Positions 50,438 to 59,120 of a stretch of DNA of 64,000 nt are shown piece by piece. The stretch is from the NCBI RefSeq assembly GCF_003201875.1, contig NZ_QJKD01000001.1, forward strand, positions 310,001 to 374,000, in the 5' to 3' direction. Position numbers and translations under genes: made by a program. The notes below the pieces were generated by a model. That model ran no database searches and was not told where the DNA came from. It saw nothing but the letters and a program-made list of their open reading frames with translations. This DNA comes from Hungatella effluvii (lineage in GTDB: Bacteria > Bacillota > Clostridia > Lachnospirales > Lachnospiraceae). Position 1 is the first letter of the stretch, and each line of letters opens with the position of its first letter.

Positions 50438-52096
50438 ATGAACAGAAAAAGAACTTTACCAATAGGGAATGATGATTTTGCAGAAGTACGAAGAGATAAC
50501 AGTTATTATGTTGATAAAAGCCTGATGATAAAAGACTTTTTGAGAATGAATGATAAAGTGGCGCTTATTGCCCGTCCCAGAAGATTTGGAAAGACCATTA
50601 ATATGACAATGCTGCGGGAATTTTTTGATATTACAAAAGACAGCAGAGTAATATTTAAGAACCTGGCAATCATGGATACAGAATATGCCGATCAGATCAA
50701 CTCCCGGCCGGTTATCTTTTTTACAATGAAGGATTGCAAAGGTATTACCAGTAATGAGATGCTGCTTTTTGTAAAACAACAGATATATCAGGAGTATTTC
50801 CGATATGAAAAACTACTAAAAAACAAACTTACGAAGGGATCGCTGGAGGCTGATGATTTTTATGATATGATTAAAATCCTGCGTAATCCACAGTCTCACC
50901 ATGCGCTTTTTACGAACTCCATACGGTTGCTGACTCAGGTTGTGAGTAATGCATATGGCATACAGCCTATTCTTCTAATTGATGAGTATGATCAGCCGAT
51001 TATAAGCAGCTATGAATATGGTTATCATCATGAGACCGGTGTATTTTTCTCGAATTTATATGGAAGCGCTATGAAAGGAAATCCGTATCTGGATCAGGCT
51101 CTGCTTACCGGCGTCCAGCGTATTGCGAAGGAAAGTATCTTTTCTCAGTTTAACAACGCCAGGGTATATACGGTGCTGCACAGACAATATGCCCCCTATT
51201 TTGGACTGACCGTTTCTGAAACAGAGACTCTTTTAGCTGAATATGGCTTAACCCTGGATGAATGGGTACAAAAGAAGTATGATGGTTACCTTTTTGGCGG
51301 CATAGAGATGTACAATCCATGGTCTATATTAAATTATGCCGATATAGGCTCATTGGATAACTATTGGATTAATACTTCTTCCAATTTCCTTGTAAAAAAG
51401 GCATTAAAAGCCGCAGATCACAGATTCTGGGAAGACTTCGACCGTTTAGCATCAGGCGAGGAAATCCCCGTTTGGCTTACATTAGAGACTTCTTATATAG
51501 AGAGGGACAGCAATTACAGTTTATGGGGGCTTCTTGTAAACTCCGGTTATTTAACTGCCCTCCGGCGGGTAGACGAAAATACAGCGGTAGTAAGGATTCC
51601 GAATGACGAAGTGATGTCTGAGTTTCAGGTGTTGATTTCCGAACTGGCCGGTGTTAACGGTCTTGATCTGAAGCGAATGCTTTCTTGTCTGGTAAATAGG
51701 GATATGAAACCGTTTTTTGAACTTTATCAGAATATCGTTATATCCTGCACCAGCTATATGGATGCGAAAGAAAATGCTTATCATATGCTGTTCCTGGGAA
51801 TGTGTATCACGCTTCGTGGAGCCTACAGGGTAACCAGCAATATAGAGGCTGGATTTGGCAGGAGTGATATCACACTGGAATCGCTTATGCCCTCTCATAG
51901 TCATGTGATTATAGAATTCAAGCAGGGTGATGATTTGGAACGGTTGAAGGAGGAGGCACTGCAGCAGATTCTTGATCAAAAATATTATATAGGATTACAG
52001 GGAGATATTATCTGTGTGGGACTGGCTCACGATAAAAAAAGATGCGAGATGGTATTTAAGGAAATTCACTGCGAGGCAGGCAGGTTATCTGGCTAA
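50438..52096 (+). CDS. AAA-ATPase-like protein with PD-(D/E)XK domain
   Basis: The 552-residue protein has an N-terminal ATPase domain with ARPRRFGKTINMTML (P-loop GKT) and Walker B ILLIDEYDQPI, and a C-terminal PD-(D/E)XK-like part (FGRSDITLESLMP, then HVIIEFKQG). This AAA-ATPase_like plus DUF1703 architecture is common in gut Clostridia and Bacteroides, often in many copies, with unknown function; mobile or defence roles have been suggested. ATG 50438 is chosen with GGAAAGGA upstream. Codon use and AT content look higher than in neighbouring sugar genes, consistent with transfer. A terminator follows. Confidence 0.85.
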   Translation: MNRKRTLPIGNDDFAEVRRDNSYYVDKSLMIKDFLRMNDKVALIARPRRFGKTINMTMLREFFDITKDSRVIFKNLAIMDTEYADQINSRPVIFFTMKDCKGITSNEMLLFVKQQIYQEYFRYEKLLKNKLTKGSLEADDFYDMIKILRNPQSHHALFTNSIRLLTQVVSNAYGIQPILLIDEYDQPIISSYEYGYHHETGVFFSNLYGSAMKGNPYLDQALLTGVQRIAKESIFSQFNNARVYTVLHRQYAPYFGLTVSETETLLAEYGLTLDEWVQKKYDGYLFGGIEMYNPWSILNYADIGSLDNYWINTSSNFLVKKALKAADHRFWEDFDRLASGEEIPVWLTLETSYIERDSNYSLWGLLVNSGYLTALRRVDENTAVVRIPNDEVMSEFQVLISELAGVNGLDLKRMLSCLVNRDMKPFFELYQNIVISCTSYMDAKENAYHMLFLGMCITLRGAYRVTSNIEAGFGRSDITLESLMPSHSHVIIEFKQGDDLERLKEEALQQILDQKYYIGLQGDIICVGLAHDKKRCEMVFKEIHCEAGRLSG

Positions 52097-52113
52097 AACA
52101 ATCATCGGGCAGC

Positions 52114-52138
52114 AGTGGGTGGAGTAAATCCACCCACT
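52114..52138. terminator. Bidirectional terminator
   Basis: AGTGGGTGGA (52114-52123) pairs perfectly with TCCACCCACT (52129-52138), with TTTTT after it on the plus strand. It separates the convergent ATPase gene and the gene ending at 52156. Confidence 0.88.
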
Positions 52139-52155
52139 TTTTGTACATCAGAAAC

Positions 52156-54603
52156 CTAGCACAGCAGGAACCGGAATCCCTTTGCCGGTTCCACCGATAC
52201 TGCCGTACCGTTCACCAGGAATTCTTCCGCGTCCCTCACCCGGATTTCCCCATACTGGCTGTCTGTAAACGCAGCGCTGCGGTCCCCGTTCCATTCGATT
52301 TCCATCTCTTTTAAGCTCTTCTGAAATGCCTCGAAACTGCCAAACTCTTCCTTCGACCCGCATTTTACAATCACGGCGTGGTTTAATCCCTGAGATACCA
52401 GTTCTTTCCCCGTGTTGGCTCCATAGGCCGTCATCTCATAACCGTTGGAAAACCAGCTTCCCAGATATCCGTCACCGGATTTTGCAAAGAACCAGCTGCC
52501 GTCGCAGGCATACGCTTCATACTCATAGACCGGCGCGTAGGCATGGATGTAATGTACGAGTTCGTTGGGATCGATGGCGAACACCATGACCGTTAAATTC
52601 CGGTACCGCTCGATCCACGGCATGGTTCCATTGCCGGCCCAGTAGCTGGGACGGTTTTCCCCGCTGAAGACCCGCTCTCCCGGATGATTGACATAGAAGA
52701 TCGCCGGACGTTCCTTTCCGAATACCACATTCATCAGATGCTGCTGATGGCCGTGACGGAATGGCTTAAACCGTCTGACTCCCGCCGTTAAGTACTCTCT
52801 TGTCCGGTAAGTGTTGATCTTTACCCCTGCGATTCCCTGGTCGGTTTCCATGGCCACCCCCTGTCCTGGCTGAGGACGGCATTCCATTTCGTAGTCCTCC
52901 GGTTCGTAATCGCTGATGGCGTATAAACAGGTGGCATTGCCGTAATAGGTGCAGTAGCCTCTCCCCGTAGACACCCAGCTCACAAAATTCGGTTCGACCT
53001 GGAGCCGCGTCTTGATGGTCTCCTCGTAAATTCTTCCGTAGGTAGTATTCATCACACCCTCAAAGGAGTTAAATCCGATGACCTGCATGGTGAAATCCAG
53101 CGCCCTTTTAGCCTTCTGCCGGATTTCCTCATCGGGAGCGTTCAAATACAGGCTGAAAAATCCGATCAGATCGATGGGAATATAGGTTGCCGAATTCCAC
53201 TCCGCGTAACCGTATGCAAAAAAGTTGTCGAACCATGCAAGCACCCGCTTCTTCCCGATTTCAGACTGCTCCGCTCCCGTTCTGCCGCTGACGGTAAATG
53301 TCTCTTTCCCGAAAATACAGCCCCAGAGATACTGGGAAACGTGGAACAGGAATGCGTGATTTTCGCTGAAATACCACATCACGTCATTTCCCGGTTCGTC
53401 GATCCAGTACCGGAAATTCAGCACCATCGCTTTGATCCGCTCCGCCTTTTCCGGTGTCAGAAGATTCCGGTAGCGGGTCATCAAGAGGGTAAATGGCGCG
53501 AGGCTGAAGTCCGCGCAGTCGTCGTGGCGCTCGACTTTTTTGCAGGCCAGATCAAAGCCCTTCTCCGCATTGCCGTTCCAGCCCTTTAACAGCTCCAGGG
53601 AGGTAATTACGGACTGGAAACCGATCTCGCCGTTCTTCACCAGGAATTCCAGGGCCTGCTGCTTCCTCTCCCCGATCGTCGCCGCCGGCTCCAGTACGAT
53701 CCGGCTTTTCGGAATGATCCCGACGAATAAATTTCTCGGTACCACGTAGTTCCCCACCGTTAAGCAGGCGGAGATTCTTGAAAGCCGGATGCTGCTTTCC
53801 TCTGTCTCAGCAAATACCAGGTAATCCTCATCCTTTTTCAGCGTCATTTCCGAATGTTCTATATCGGAAAGCTGCATTCCGGTTCCGCAGGGACTTGAAG
53901 TTAAGTATACCCTGGTGTCGCCGTCCAAAAGCGTCCGGTCGTAGCAGAGCCGGACCTCTCCCTCCGTATACATGTCCTGCTGAAAATAGCAGCTCTTTAA
54001 GATTTCCTCCGCCTTTTTTATCTCCTCCGGCTGTTCGGTCACTTCCACACTGCCTTCCACCGGTATCCCGCCCTTATACCGCAGTTCAAAATAGAAGAAG
54101 ACATCCCGTTCCGCCAGTTCATCCGCGTAAACCTTGATTTCATTAAGGCCTTTTTTCAGAAAAAGGTTCACCCGGGTGTGGCCCGCGATATTTCTGGTGT
54201 AAGGTGTATAGCAGGCCTGTTCCCCGCCATTCACCCACACTCTGACTCCGCCGCAGGTATAGAGATCGAACGGGTAGCTTCCCTCCTCCTCCGCGCGCAC
54301 GCCCGCCTTCGCGTGGACGTATATGTAATGGGGCGTGTGAAGAAACGTGGATAAGTCAATTCTGTTATTCTCAAACGGGAAATAAAGATTCTCGTACGGG
54401 CCGTCATACCTGGCCGCCTTTTTGATCCTTTCTTCCTTTAAAAATGCCTCTCTGACCGGATACACCACCTGAACATAGGATTCCTCCATGTTCACCTCGG
54501 CCTCAAAGGATTTCTTCGGGGAATGGAATGGTTCCTTCCCCATGGCTGTCACATTCCATCTGCTGATTGTCTCGTCATATCCGATCTGATACGTTAATTC
54601 CAT
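52156..54603 (-). CDS. Large unrecognised protein, possible toroid-fold polysaccharide enzyme
   Basis: The 815-residue product has no signal peptide. Residues 1-200 look like beta-sandwich modules (YIYVHAKAGVRAEEEGSYPFDLYTCGGVRVWVNGG), similar to carbohydrate-binding insertions. Residues about 320-560 are helical with WYFSENHAFLFHVSQYLWG, a pattern typical of (alpha/alpha)-toroid lyases and hydrolases, and the C-terminal third is beta-rich, as in heparinase II/III-type enzymes. ATG 54603 follows GGGAG; the longer reading has no site. It is the last gene of the GH105-ABC operon, so a role in trimming an imported uronic-acid oligosaccharide is likely, but it was not assigned to a family. Confidence 0.6.
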   Translation of the reverse strand: MELTYQIGYDETISRWNVTAMGKEPFHSPKKSFEAEVNMEESYVQVVYPVREAFLKEERIKKAARYDGPYENLYFPFENNRIDLSTFLHTPHYIYVHAKAGVRAEEEGSYPFDLYTCGGVRVWVNGGEQACYTPYTRNIAGHTRVNLFLKKGLNEIKVYADELAERDVFFYFELRYKGGIPVEGSVEVTEQPEEIKKAEEILKSCYFQQDMYTEGEVRLCYDRTLLDGDTRVYLTSSPCGTGMQLSDIEHSEMTLKKDEDYLVFAETEESSIRLSRISACLTVGNYVVPRNLFVGIIPKSRIVLEPAATIGERKQQALEFLVKNGEIGFQSVITSLELLKGWNGNAEKGFDLACKKVERHDDCADFSLAPFTLLMTRYRNLLTPEKAERIKAMVLNFRYWIDEPGNDVMWYFSENHAFLFHVSQYLWGCIFGKETFTVSGRTGAEQSEIGKKRVLAWFDNFFAYGYAEWNSATYIPIDLIGFFSLYLNAPDEEIRQKAKRALDFTMQVIGFNSFEGVMNTTYGRIYEETIKTRLQVEPNFVSWVSTGRGYCTYYGNATCLYAISDYEPEDYEMECRPQPGQGVAMETDQGIAGVKINTYRTREYLTAGVRRFKPFRHGHQQHLMNVVFGKERPAIFYVNHPGERVFSGENRPSYWAGNGTMPWIERYRNLTVMVFAIDPNELVHYIHAYAPVYEYEAYACDGSWFFAKSGDGYLGSWFSNGYEMTAYGANTGKELVSQGLNHAVIVKCGSKEEFGSFEAFQKSLKEMEIEWNGDRSAAFTDSQYGEIRVRDAEEFLVNGTAVSVEPAKGFRFLLC

Positions 54604-54628
54604 GATTTTTTCTCCCTGAATGCAGTAC

Positions 54629-54657
54629 TGGGATATGAAAGAAGCTTTCATATCCCA
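54629..54657 (-). terminator. Perfect hairpin before the 815-residue protein gene
   Basis: A 13-bp stem (TGGGATATGAAAG with CTTTCATATCCCA) has a 3-base loop. It lacks a T-run, so it may act as an attenuator or mRNA processing or stability element that separates expression of the binding protein from the last gene. Confidence 0.55.
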
Positions 54658-54693
54658 TGTGCCTGATGATAAGTATTCAAAATAAACTTTCGC

Positions 54694-55956
54694 TTACTCA
54701 TGAACTCCTGTAAGATTCTCCAGGAACTGAGTCACTACGTAATCCATGACGCCGTCCGCGTCAAGCTCGCCTGCGATCGCCCGGTCGAGTGCATCGCGCA
54801 GTGCGTTTCCTGTATTTTCACCGCTGTGCTCCTGCTCTGTGATGGACTGGTCATACTGAGGCTGTTTGATCGACTCTGCGATTTCCATGTTGAAAATATT
54901 GATTCCTTCGATCTCGTAGTCTACTTCTACGTCCTTCGTTCCCGGCAGATAATTGCCGGTCTGGCAGTAGAGGGAGTAATTCTCCGGCTGATAGAACCAT
55001 TCCAGAAACTTCTTCGCCTGGTCCTCCATACCTGAGCCATCGAATGCATACAGCCAGTTGCCGCCCAGGCAGGTTGCCTTTTCCTTCTCATACGGCATGA
55101 GAACAGGCGTCCACTCGAAATCCTTAATATTCTGCGTATAATCTGAGATAACCCAGTTGCCTGCCATATGGGCCGCTACCGTACCTGTCTTAAATACGTC
55201 CTGTGCATTCTCTGCGCCGGTACCGATGGATGCCTTGGAAATGCCGCCCTCCTTAAACATATCGAGGAAGAATTCCACGCCCTTTTTCGTATCTTCACTT
55301 CTGAAGGTGACCTTTGTCGAGTCGTCCGGATCGAAATACTTCATGCCGAACTGATAGAGCACGGTTCCGGAGCGCTGCTGAGAGTGGTCTATCACGAAAG
55401 GAGTCGTGATCTTCTCATTCTTTTCCGCTACCTCTTTTACTGCCGCGGAGAACTCGTCCCATGTCCAACGTTCCTCTGATGTGGTCGGATAGGAAACTCC
55501 CGCCTCATCAAAGGCCGTCTTATTGATAACCATACCTACTGCCGTATCATTTACATCTGTACCGTAAAGCTTGCCGTTCCTGACGCCGCTTCGGTTGAAG
55601 TTGTCCGGATCAAGGGAGGTGTCGTCCAGCGGAAGTACGTAATCGATATACGTATCGAAGTTTGACATCTTGCAGATCGCCGGCAGATTACCTGCCTTAG
55701 CACGGTTTTTGATCTGCGTCTCCATATCGGCGTATGCAATCTCATTGACAAATGCGCTCACGCCCTGGTCCTTGTGCTCCTCGTTGAACTTTTCTACGAC
55801 AGCCTTCATCGCACCGCCTTCCAGCGTATCGTCGGCAAGCAGAATCTCCAGTTCCACATTTCCTTTTTTTGCGGACTCTTTGCCGGAGCACGCTGTCAGC
55901 ATGATCATTCCTGCCAGTGATAAACACACTGCGCCTGTCAGTAATCTTTTTCTCAT
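54694..55956 (-). CDS. Sugar ABC transporter substrate-binding lipoprotein
   Basis: The 420-residue lipoprotein (lipobox LTACSGK) is a family-1 solute-binding protein (LEILLADDTLEGGAMKAVVEKFNEEHKD, GTDVNDTAVGMVINKTAFDEAGV, AAHMAGNWVISDYTQN). AGGAGGA precedes the ATG. It serves the permeases at 56048-57792. The GH105 enzyme at the head of the operon suggests that the ligand is an unsaturated uronic-acid oligosaccharide such as a rhamnogalacturonan or glycosaminoglycan fragment. Confidence 0.92.
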   Translation of the reverse strand: MRKRLLTGAVCLSLAGMIMLTACSGKESAKKGNVELEILLADDTLEGGAMKAVVEKFNEEHKDQGVSAFVNEIAYADMETQIKNRAKAGNLPAICKMSNFDTYIDYVLPLDDTSLDPDNFNRSGVRNGKLYGTDVNDTAVGMVINKTAFDEAGVSYPTTSEERWTWDEFSAAVKEVAEKNEKITTPFVIDHSQQRSGTVLYQFGMKYFDPDDSTKVTFRSEDTKKGVEFFLDMFKEGGISKASIGTGAENAQDVFKTGTVAAHMAGNWVISDYTQNIKDFEWTPVLMPYEKEKATCLGGNWLYAFDGSGMEDQAKKFLEWFYQPENYSLYCQTGNYLPGTKDVEVDYEIEGINIFNMEIAESIKQPQYDQSITEQEHSGENTGNALRDALDRAIAGELDADGVMDYVVTQFLENLTGVHE

Positions 55957-56047
55957 GAATCTTTTCCTCCTGATTTTTTCATATGATTTGATGTTTTTTT
56001 CATTGATTTTTTCTCATTGCTCTTTTTACTGCCGATGTCTTTCGCGG

Positions 56048-56866
56048 TTATCCCTTAACACCGGACGACATGTTGGCGTTCATAATCTGTTTATTGAAGA
56101 CGATAAATACGATCAGAATCGGAATCATGGAGAGAACCGCTGTAGAGAGCAGAACCGTCCAGTTGACCGCCTCCGCACCGGACAGCGTCCTGAGTGCAAG
56201 CTGAAGCGTATATTTCTTCGGATCACTGAGTGCGAGCAGCGGCCAGATATAGTCGTTCCATCTCCACTGGAAACTGAAGATCGCCAGAATCGCTATCTGC
56301 GGTTTACAAATCGGGAGCATGATTCTCACAAAGATGGATCCTTCATTGGCGCCGTCGATCCGCGCTGATTCCATAAGCTCTGTCGGTACCGTGATAAAGA
56401 ACTGCCTCATTAAGAATACGCCGGTCATGGTTCCTACGGTCGGTATGATGCAGCCCCAGAGGCTGTTGTAAAGGCCGAGGGTATTCAATACGGTAAAGCT
56501 TGGACTCATAATGACCTCGGTCGGCAGCATGGTCGTCGCGAGCAGACACATAAACAGGACATTCAGCCATTTGTACTTATATTTTGCCAGCGCGTATCCG
56601 CACATACAGCTCATTAAAACGGTGATAACCGTGGCAACCACAGTGATAAATGCGGTATTGCTGGTGTATCGGATTAAATCAAACTGCTGAAGCGCAGTCG
56701 TGTAATTCTCCAGTGTAAAATGCTCCGGCAGTATGGTCAGCGGATAATTAAATAATTCCGATCCATCCTTAAAGGAACTGATAATCAGCCATATGACCGG
56801 GAAAATCCAGAGAATGGCGAAACCAAATGCGAACACATATTTTAAAACTTTATTTGTAGTTTTCAC
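56048..56866 (-). CDS. Sugar ABC transporter permease (MalG type)
   Basis: The 272-residue protein has six membrane segments and the EAA loop ELMESARIDGANEGSIFVRIMLP. Its N-terminus, ILWIFPVIWLIISSFKDGSE, is of the MalG type. It starts with GTG at 56866, with GGAGGTGGAG upstream. It pairs with 56881-57792. No ATPase gene is nearby. Confidence 0.92.
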   Translation of the reverse strand: MKTTNKVLKYVFAFGFAILWIFPVIWLIISSFKDGSELFNYPLTILPEHFTLENYTTALQQFDLIRYTSNTAFITVVATVITVLMSCMCGYALAKYKYKWLNVLFMCLLATTMLPTEVIMSPSFTVLNTLGLYNSLWGCIIPTVGTMTGVFLMRQFFITVPTELMESARIDGANEGSIFVRIMLPICKPQIAILAIFSFQWRWNDYIWPLLALSDPKKYTLQLALRTLSGAEAVNWTVLLSTAVLSMIPILIVFIVFNKQIMNANMSSGVKG

Positions 56867-56880
56867 TTTTCTCCACCTCC

Positions 56881-57792
56881 CTAATCATTGCTCTTGTCGC
56901 TGACCTTCGTCTGTACGAAAGAAAGGATCAGCAGGATTACAAACAGCACCATGGAAACGGCACTCGCGTATCCGACCTTGTTCTTGGTAAAGCCGGTTGT
57001 GTAGATATACTGGATCATGTATGTCGTGGCCGTACCCGGACCTCCGTTCGTAAGGGTCTGCACCATGGCGAACACTTTGAAGGAGGAAATCACGGAGAGA
57101 ATGATGACCATGAAGGAAACCGGTTTTAAATGGGGCAGAATAATATGCTTGAATGACTGCCATTTGTTTGCCCCGTCTAAATTTGCCGCTTCCAGCAGCT
57201 CTCCCGGAACCTGTTTGAGCGCCCCGATGAAAATCAGCATATTCGTTCCGCATCCGGACCAGATGCCCGCAATGATCGTGGTAACGAAGGCGGCCGTCGG
57301 ATTTGTCGCCCATTTGATTCCATCCAGCCCGATACACTGAAGCAGGTAGTTGATGAGGCCGAAGCTCTCGCCGAAGATCCATCTCCAGGTAAGACCGACC
57401 ATGATGGTCGAAAGCAGGATCGGCCAGTAAATCAGGATTCTTAAGATCGTAATGCCTTTGATTTTCTCTGAGGAGAGTAAAAGTCCCAGCCCCAGCGCCA
57501 CCGCGTAGCCCAGAGGCACGGAAACGATGGAATAAAGGATCGTCTGCCACAGGGTCTTATAGAATTCCGGATCCCGAAACAGCTTGATGTAATTGCTCAG
57601 CCCGACGAAATCCATCTGCTTAAACCCATTGTAATTGGTTAATGAGTACCAGACACCTACTATCGCAGGCGCTACGAAAAATACCAGAAAGAACAGGATA
57701 TTGGGCAGACAGAAACCAAATGCCCAAAGCTGGCGCGTGTCCCTCTTCTTTCTTCTGGCAGGCGCAGCCCCCGCCGTGTTCGTATTTGCCAT
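56881..57792 (-). CDS. Sugar ABC transporter permease (MalF type)
   Basis: The 303-residue protein has a basic N-terminus, six membrane segments and the EAA loop ELLEAANLDGANKWQSFKHIILPHL. Its ATG shares one base with the TAA stop of the GH105 gene (TAATG), so translation is coupled. GGGAGG lies upstream. Confidence 0.93.
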   Translation of the reverse strand: MANTNTAGAAPARRKKRDTRQLWAFGFCLPNILFFLVFFVAPAIVGVWYSLTNYNGFKQMDFVGLSNYIKLFRDPEFYKTLWQTILYSIVSVPLGYAVALGLGLLLSSEKIKGITILRILIYWPILLSTIMVGLTWRWIFGESFGLINYLLQCIGLDGIKWATNPTAAFVTTIIAGIWSGCGTNMLIFIGALKQVPGELLEAANLDGANKWQSFKHIILPHLKPVSFMVIILSVISSFKVFAMVQTLTNGGPGTATTYMIQYIYTTGFTKNKVGYASAVSMVLFVILLILSFVQTKVSDKSND

Positions 57793-58937
57793 TATTTTAC
57801 CTCCCTTGTCAGCTCTTTTCTCGCTTCAATCAGATACAGGATCGCCATCGCCTGCCCGTAAGGCATCGGACGGATCTCAATGTCCTTGTAAAACTGCTTC
57901 TCTTCCCTTCCCATCGGGGTTCCGTAGGATACCTGTCCTACCACGCCGTCCTCGCTGATGTAATCCATCACAGCTCCCAGCGGCTTCATTCCGCATTCTG
58001 CAAAGGATTCATCGATCAGTCCCATGTGGGCCGCCTTCAGCATACCGTATGCAAAGCCGGTCGTTGCGCTGGTCTCCAGATAGGAATCACTGTCGTCGAT
58101 CAGCGTATGCCACATTCCGTTGTCCGCCTGGTAGGTCTTTAAGGCTTCCACCTGGTTTAAGAGAGTCTCGGTCAGGAGCCTCCTGATCACCGGCTCGCAG
58201 TCGTCTCCCAGGATCCCGATCAGCTCCGGAATCGCGATCGTAACCCAGCTGTTGCCTCTTCCCCAGAGCCCTCCGGCGAAATTATGCCTGCCGTTGAAGG
58301 TCCAGCCATGGAACCACAGCCCTGTCTTCCGGTCCTCCAGATATTTTTTGTGGAGTTCGAACTGATACTGGGCCTCCTCGATGCACGCCCTGTCATTCAT
58401 CATTTTCCCCATTCTGGCAATAAAGAGAATGGTCATAAACAGAGTGTCGTCCCAAAGCTCCTGTTCATTCAGCGTATCGGAGGTGAGATGCTGGAATCCG
58501 CCTTCCTTTGTTCTCGGAAGCTCGGTCAAAACCTTTTTAAGCCATTCCCTGCAAGTCTCCCAGTAAGTCTCATTCTTTGTGTATTCATACAGATATGTAA
58601 GTGTCAGCATGGGTGCCGTGGTGTTGATGTTGCAGGATGGAAGGCCGTCGGCAATCCGCTCATCGTAATACCGTTTCAGCATGGCAAGCGCCTTCTCGTC
58701 CCGATTTTCCTCGAACTGCTTCCAGAGCCCGAACAGCCCGACTCCCTGAGTCCATTCCCAGAAACGGTATTTCTGTACGTCGTCTCCCGCCAGGTTATCG
58801 GTTTTCATGTTCTGAAGGAAAATATCATCATCATCGTAAAGAACTTTTTCAAATCCATTGATGAGACATTCCAGTTTTTCTGTAATTTCCTCCAAAAGCA
58901 TGTCTTTCTTTTCTTCCAGATTATTTTTCATCATCAT
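57792..58937 (-). CDS. Unsaturated glycuronyl hydrolase, GH105/GH88 type
   Basis: The 381-residue enzyme matches the YteR/YesR group. Visible are MKTDNLAGDDVQKYRFWEWTQGVG, NEQELWDDTLFM with the catalytic-type Asp, LWGRGNSWVTIA, and LETSATTGFAYGML. These (alpha/alpha)6-barrel enzymes hydrate the unsaturated uronic acid left by polysaccharide lyases and so release the next sugar; they act on imported di- or oligosaccharides. AAGGAGA precedes the ATG. A TATAAT (58968-58963) with a poor -35 lies upstream, which fits an activator-dependent promoter. It heads a five-gene operon ending at 52156. Confidence 0.93.
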   Translation of the reverse strand: MMMKNNLEEKKDMLLEEITEKLECLINGFEKVLYDDDDIFLQNMKTDNLAGDDVQKYRFWEWTQGVGLFGLWKQFEENRDEKALAMLKRYYDERIADGLPSCNINTTAPMLTLTYLYEYTKNETYWETCREWLKKVLTELPRTKEGGFQHLTSDTLNEQELWDDTLFMTILFIARMGKMMNDRACIEEAQYQFELHKKYLEDRKTGLWFHGWTFNGRHNFAGGLWGRGNSWVTIAIPELIGILGDDCEPVIRRLLTETLLNQVEALKTYQADNGMWHTLIDDSDSYLETSATTGFAYGMLKAAHMGLIDESFAECGMKPLGAVMDYISEDGVVGQVSYGTPMGREEKQFYKDIEIRPMPYGQAMAILYLIEARKELTREVK

Positions 58938-59056
58938 CTCGCTGTCTCCTTAATCTATCTATATTATATAGCCAATCATTCTGGCAAGCTATGCAATTAT
59001 TGTTAGAAATAGAGTAAAAGTATTGCATATCTTGCTCAAAACGGCTATTATGAATA

Positions 59057-59120
59057 TTTCCGTTCGCCGCCCGCTGTCAGTCTCCGCTGCGCGGCCTGCT
59101 CTGCCGGCGGCGAACGGAAA
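59057..59120 (-). repeat. 15-bp GC-rich inverted repeat after the 546-residue protein gene
   Basis: TTTCCGTTCGCCGCC (59057-59071) pairs perfectly with its complement at 59106-59120, directly after the stop codon, with an inner CCGC-GCA-GCGG hairpin. It is GC-rich within AT-rich DNA and lacks a T-run. It resembles the post-stop placement of elements A-C, but the CGAG loop is absent. Confidence 0.65.

Noticed and set aside
50438..52096. Part of a larger defence island
   Set aside because: No restriction, CRISPR or other defence gene is adjacent; neighbours are a radical SAM gene and a glycan locus.
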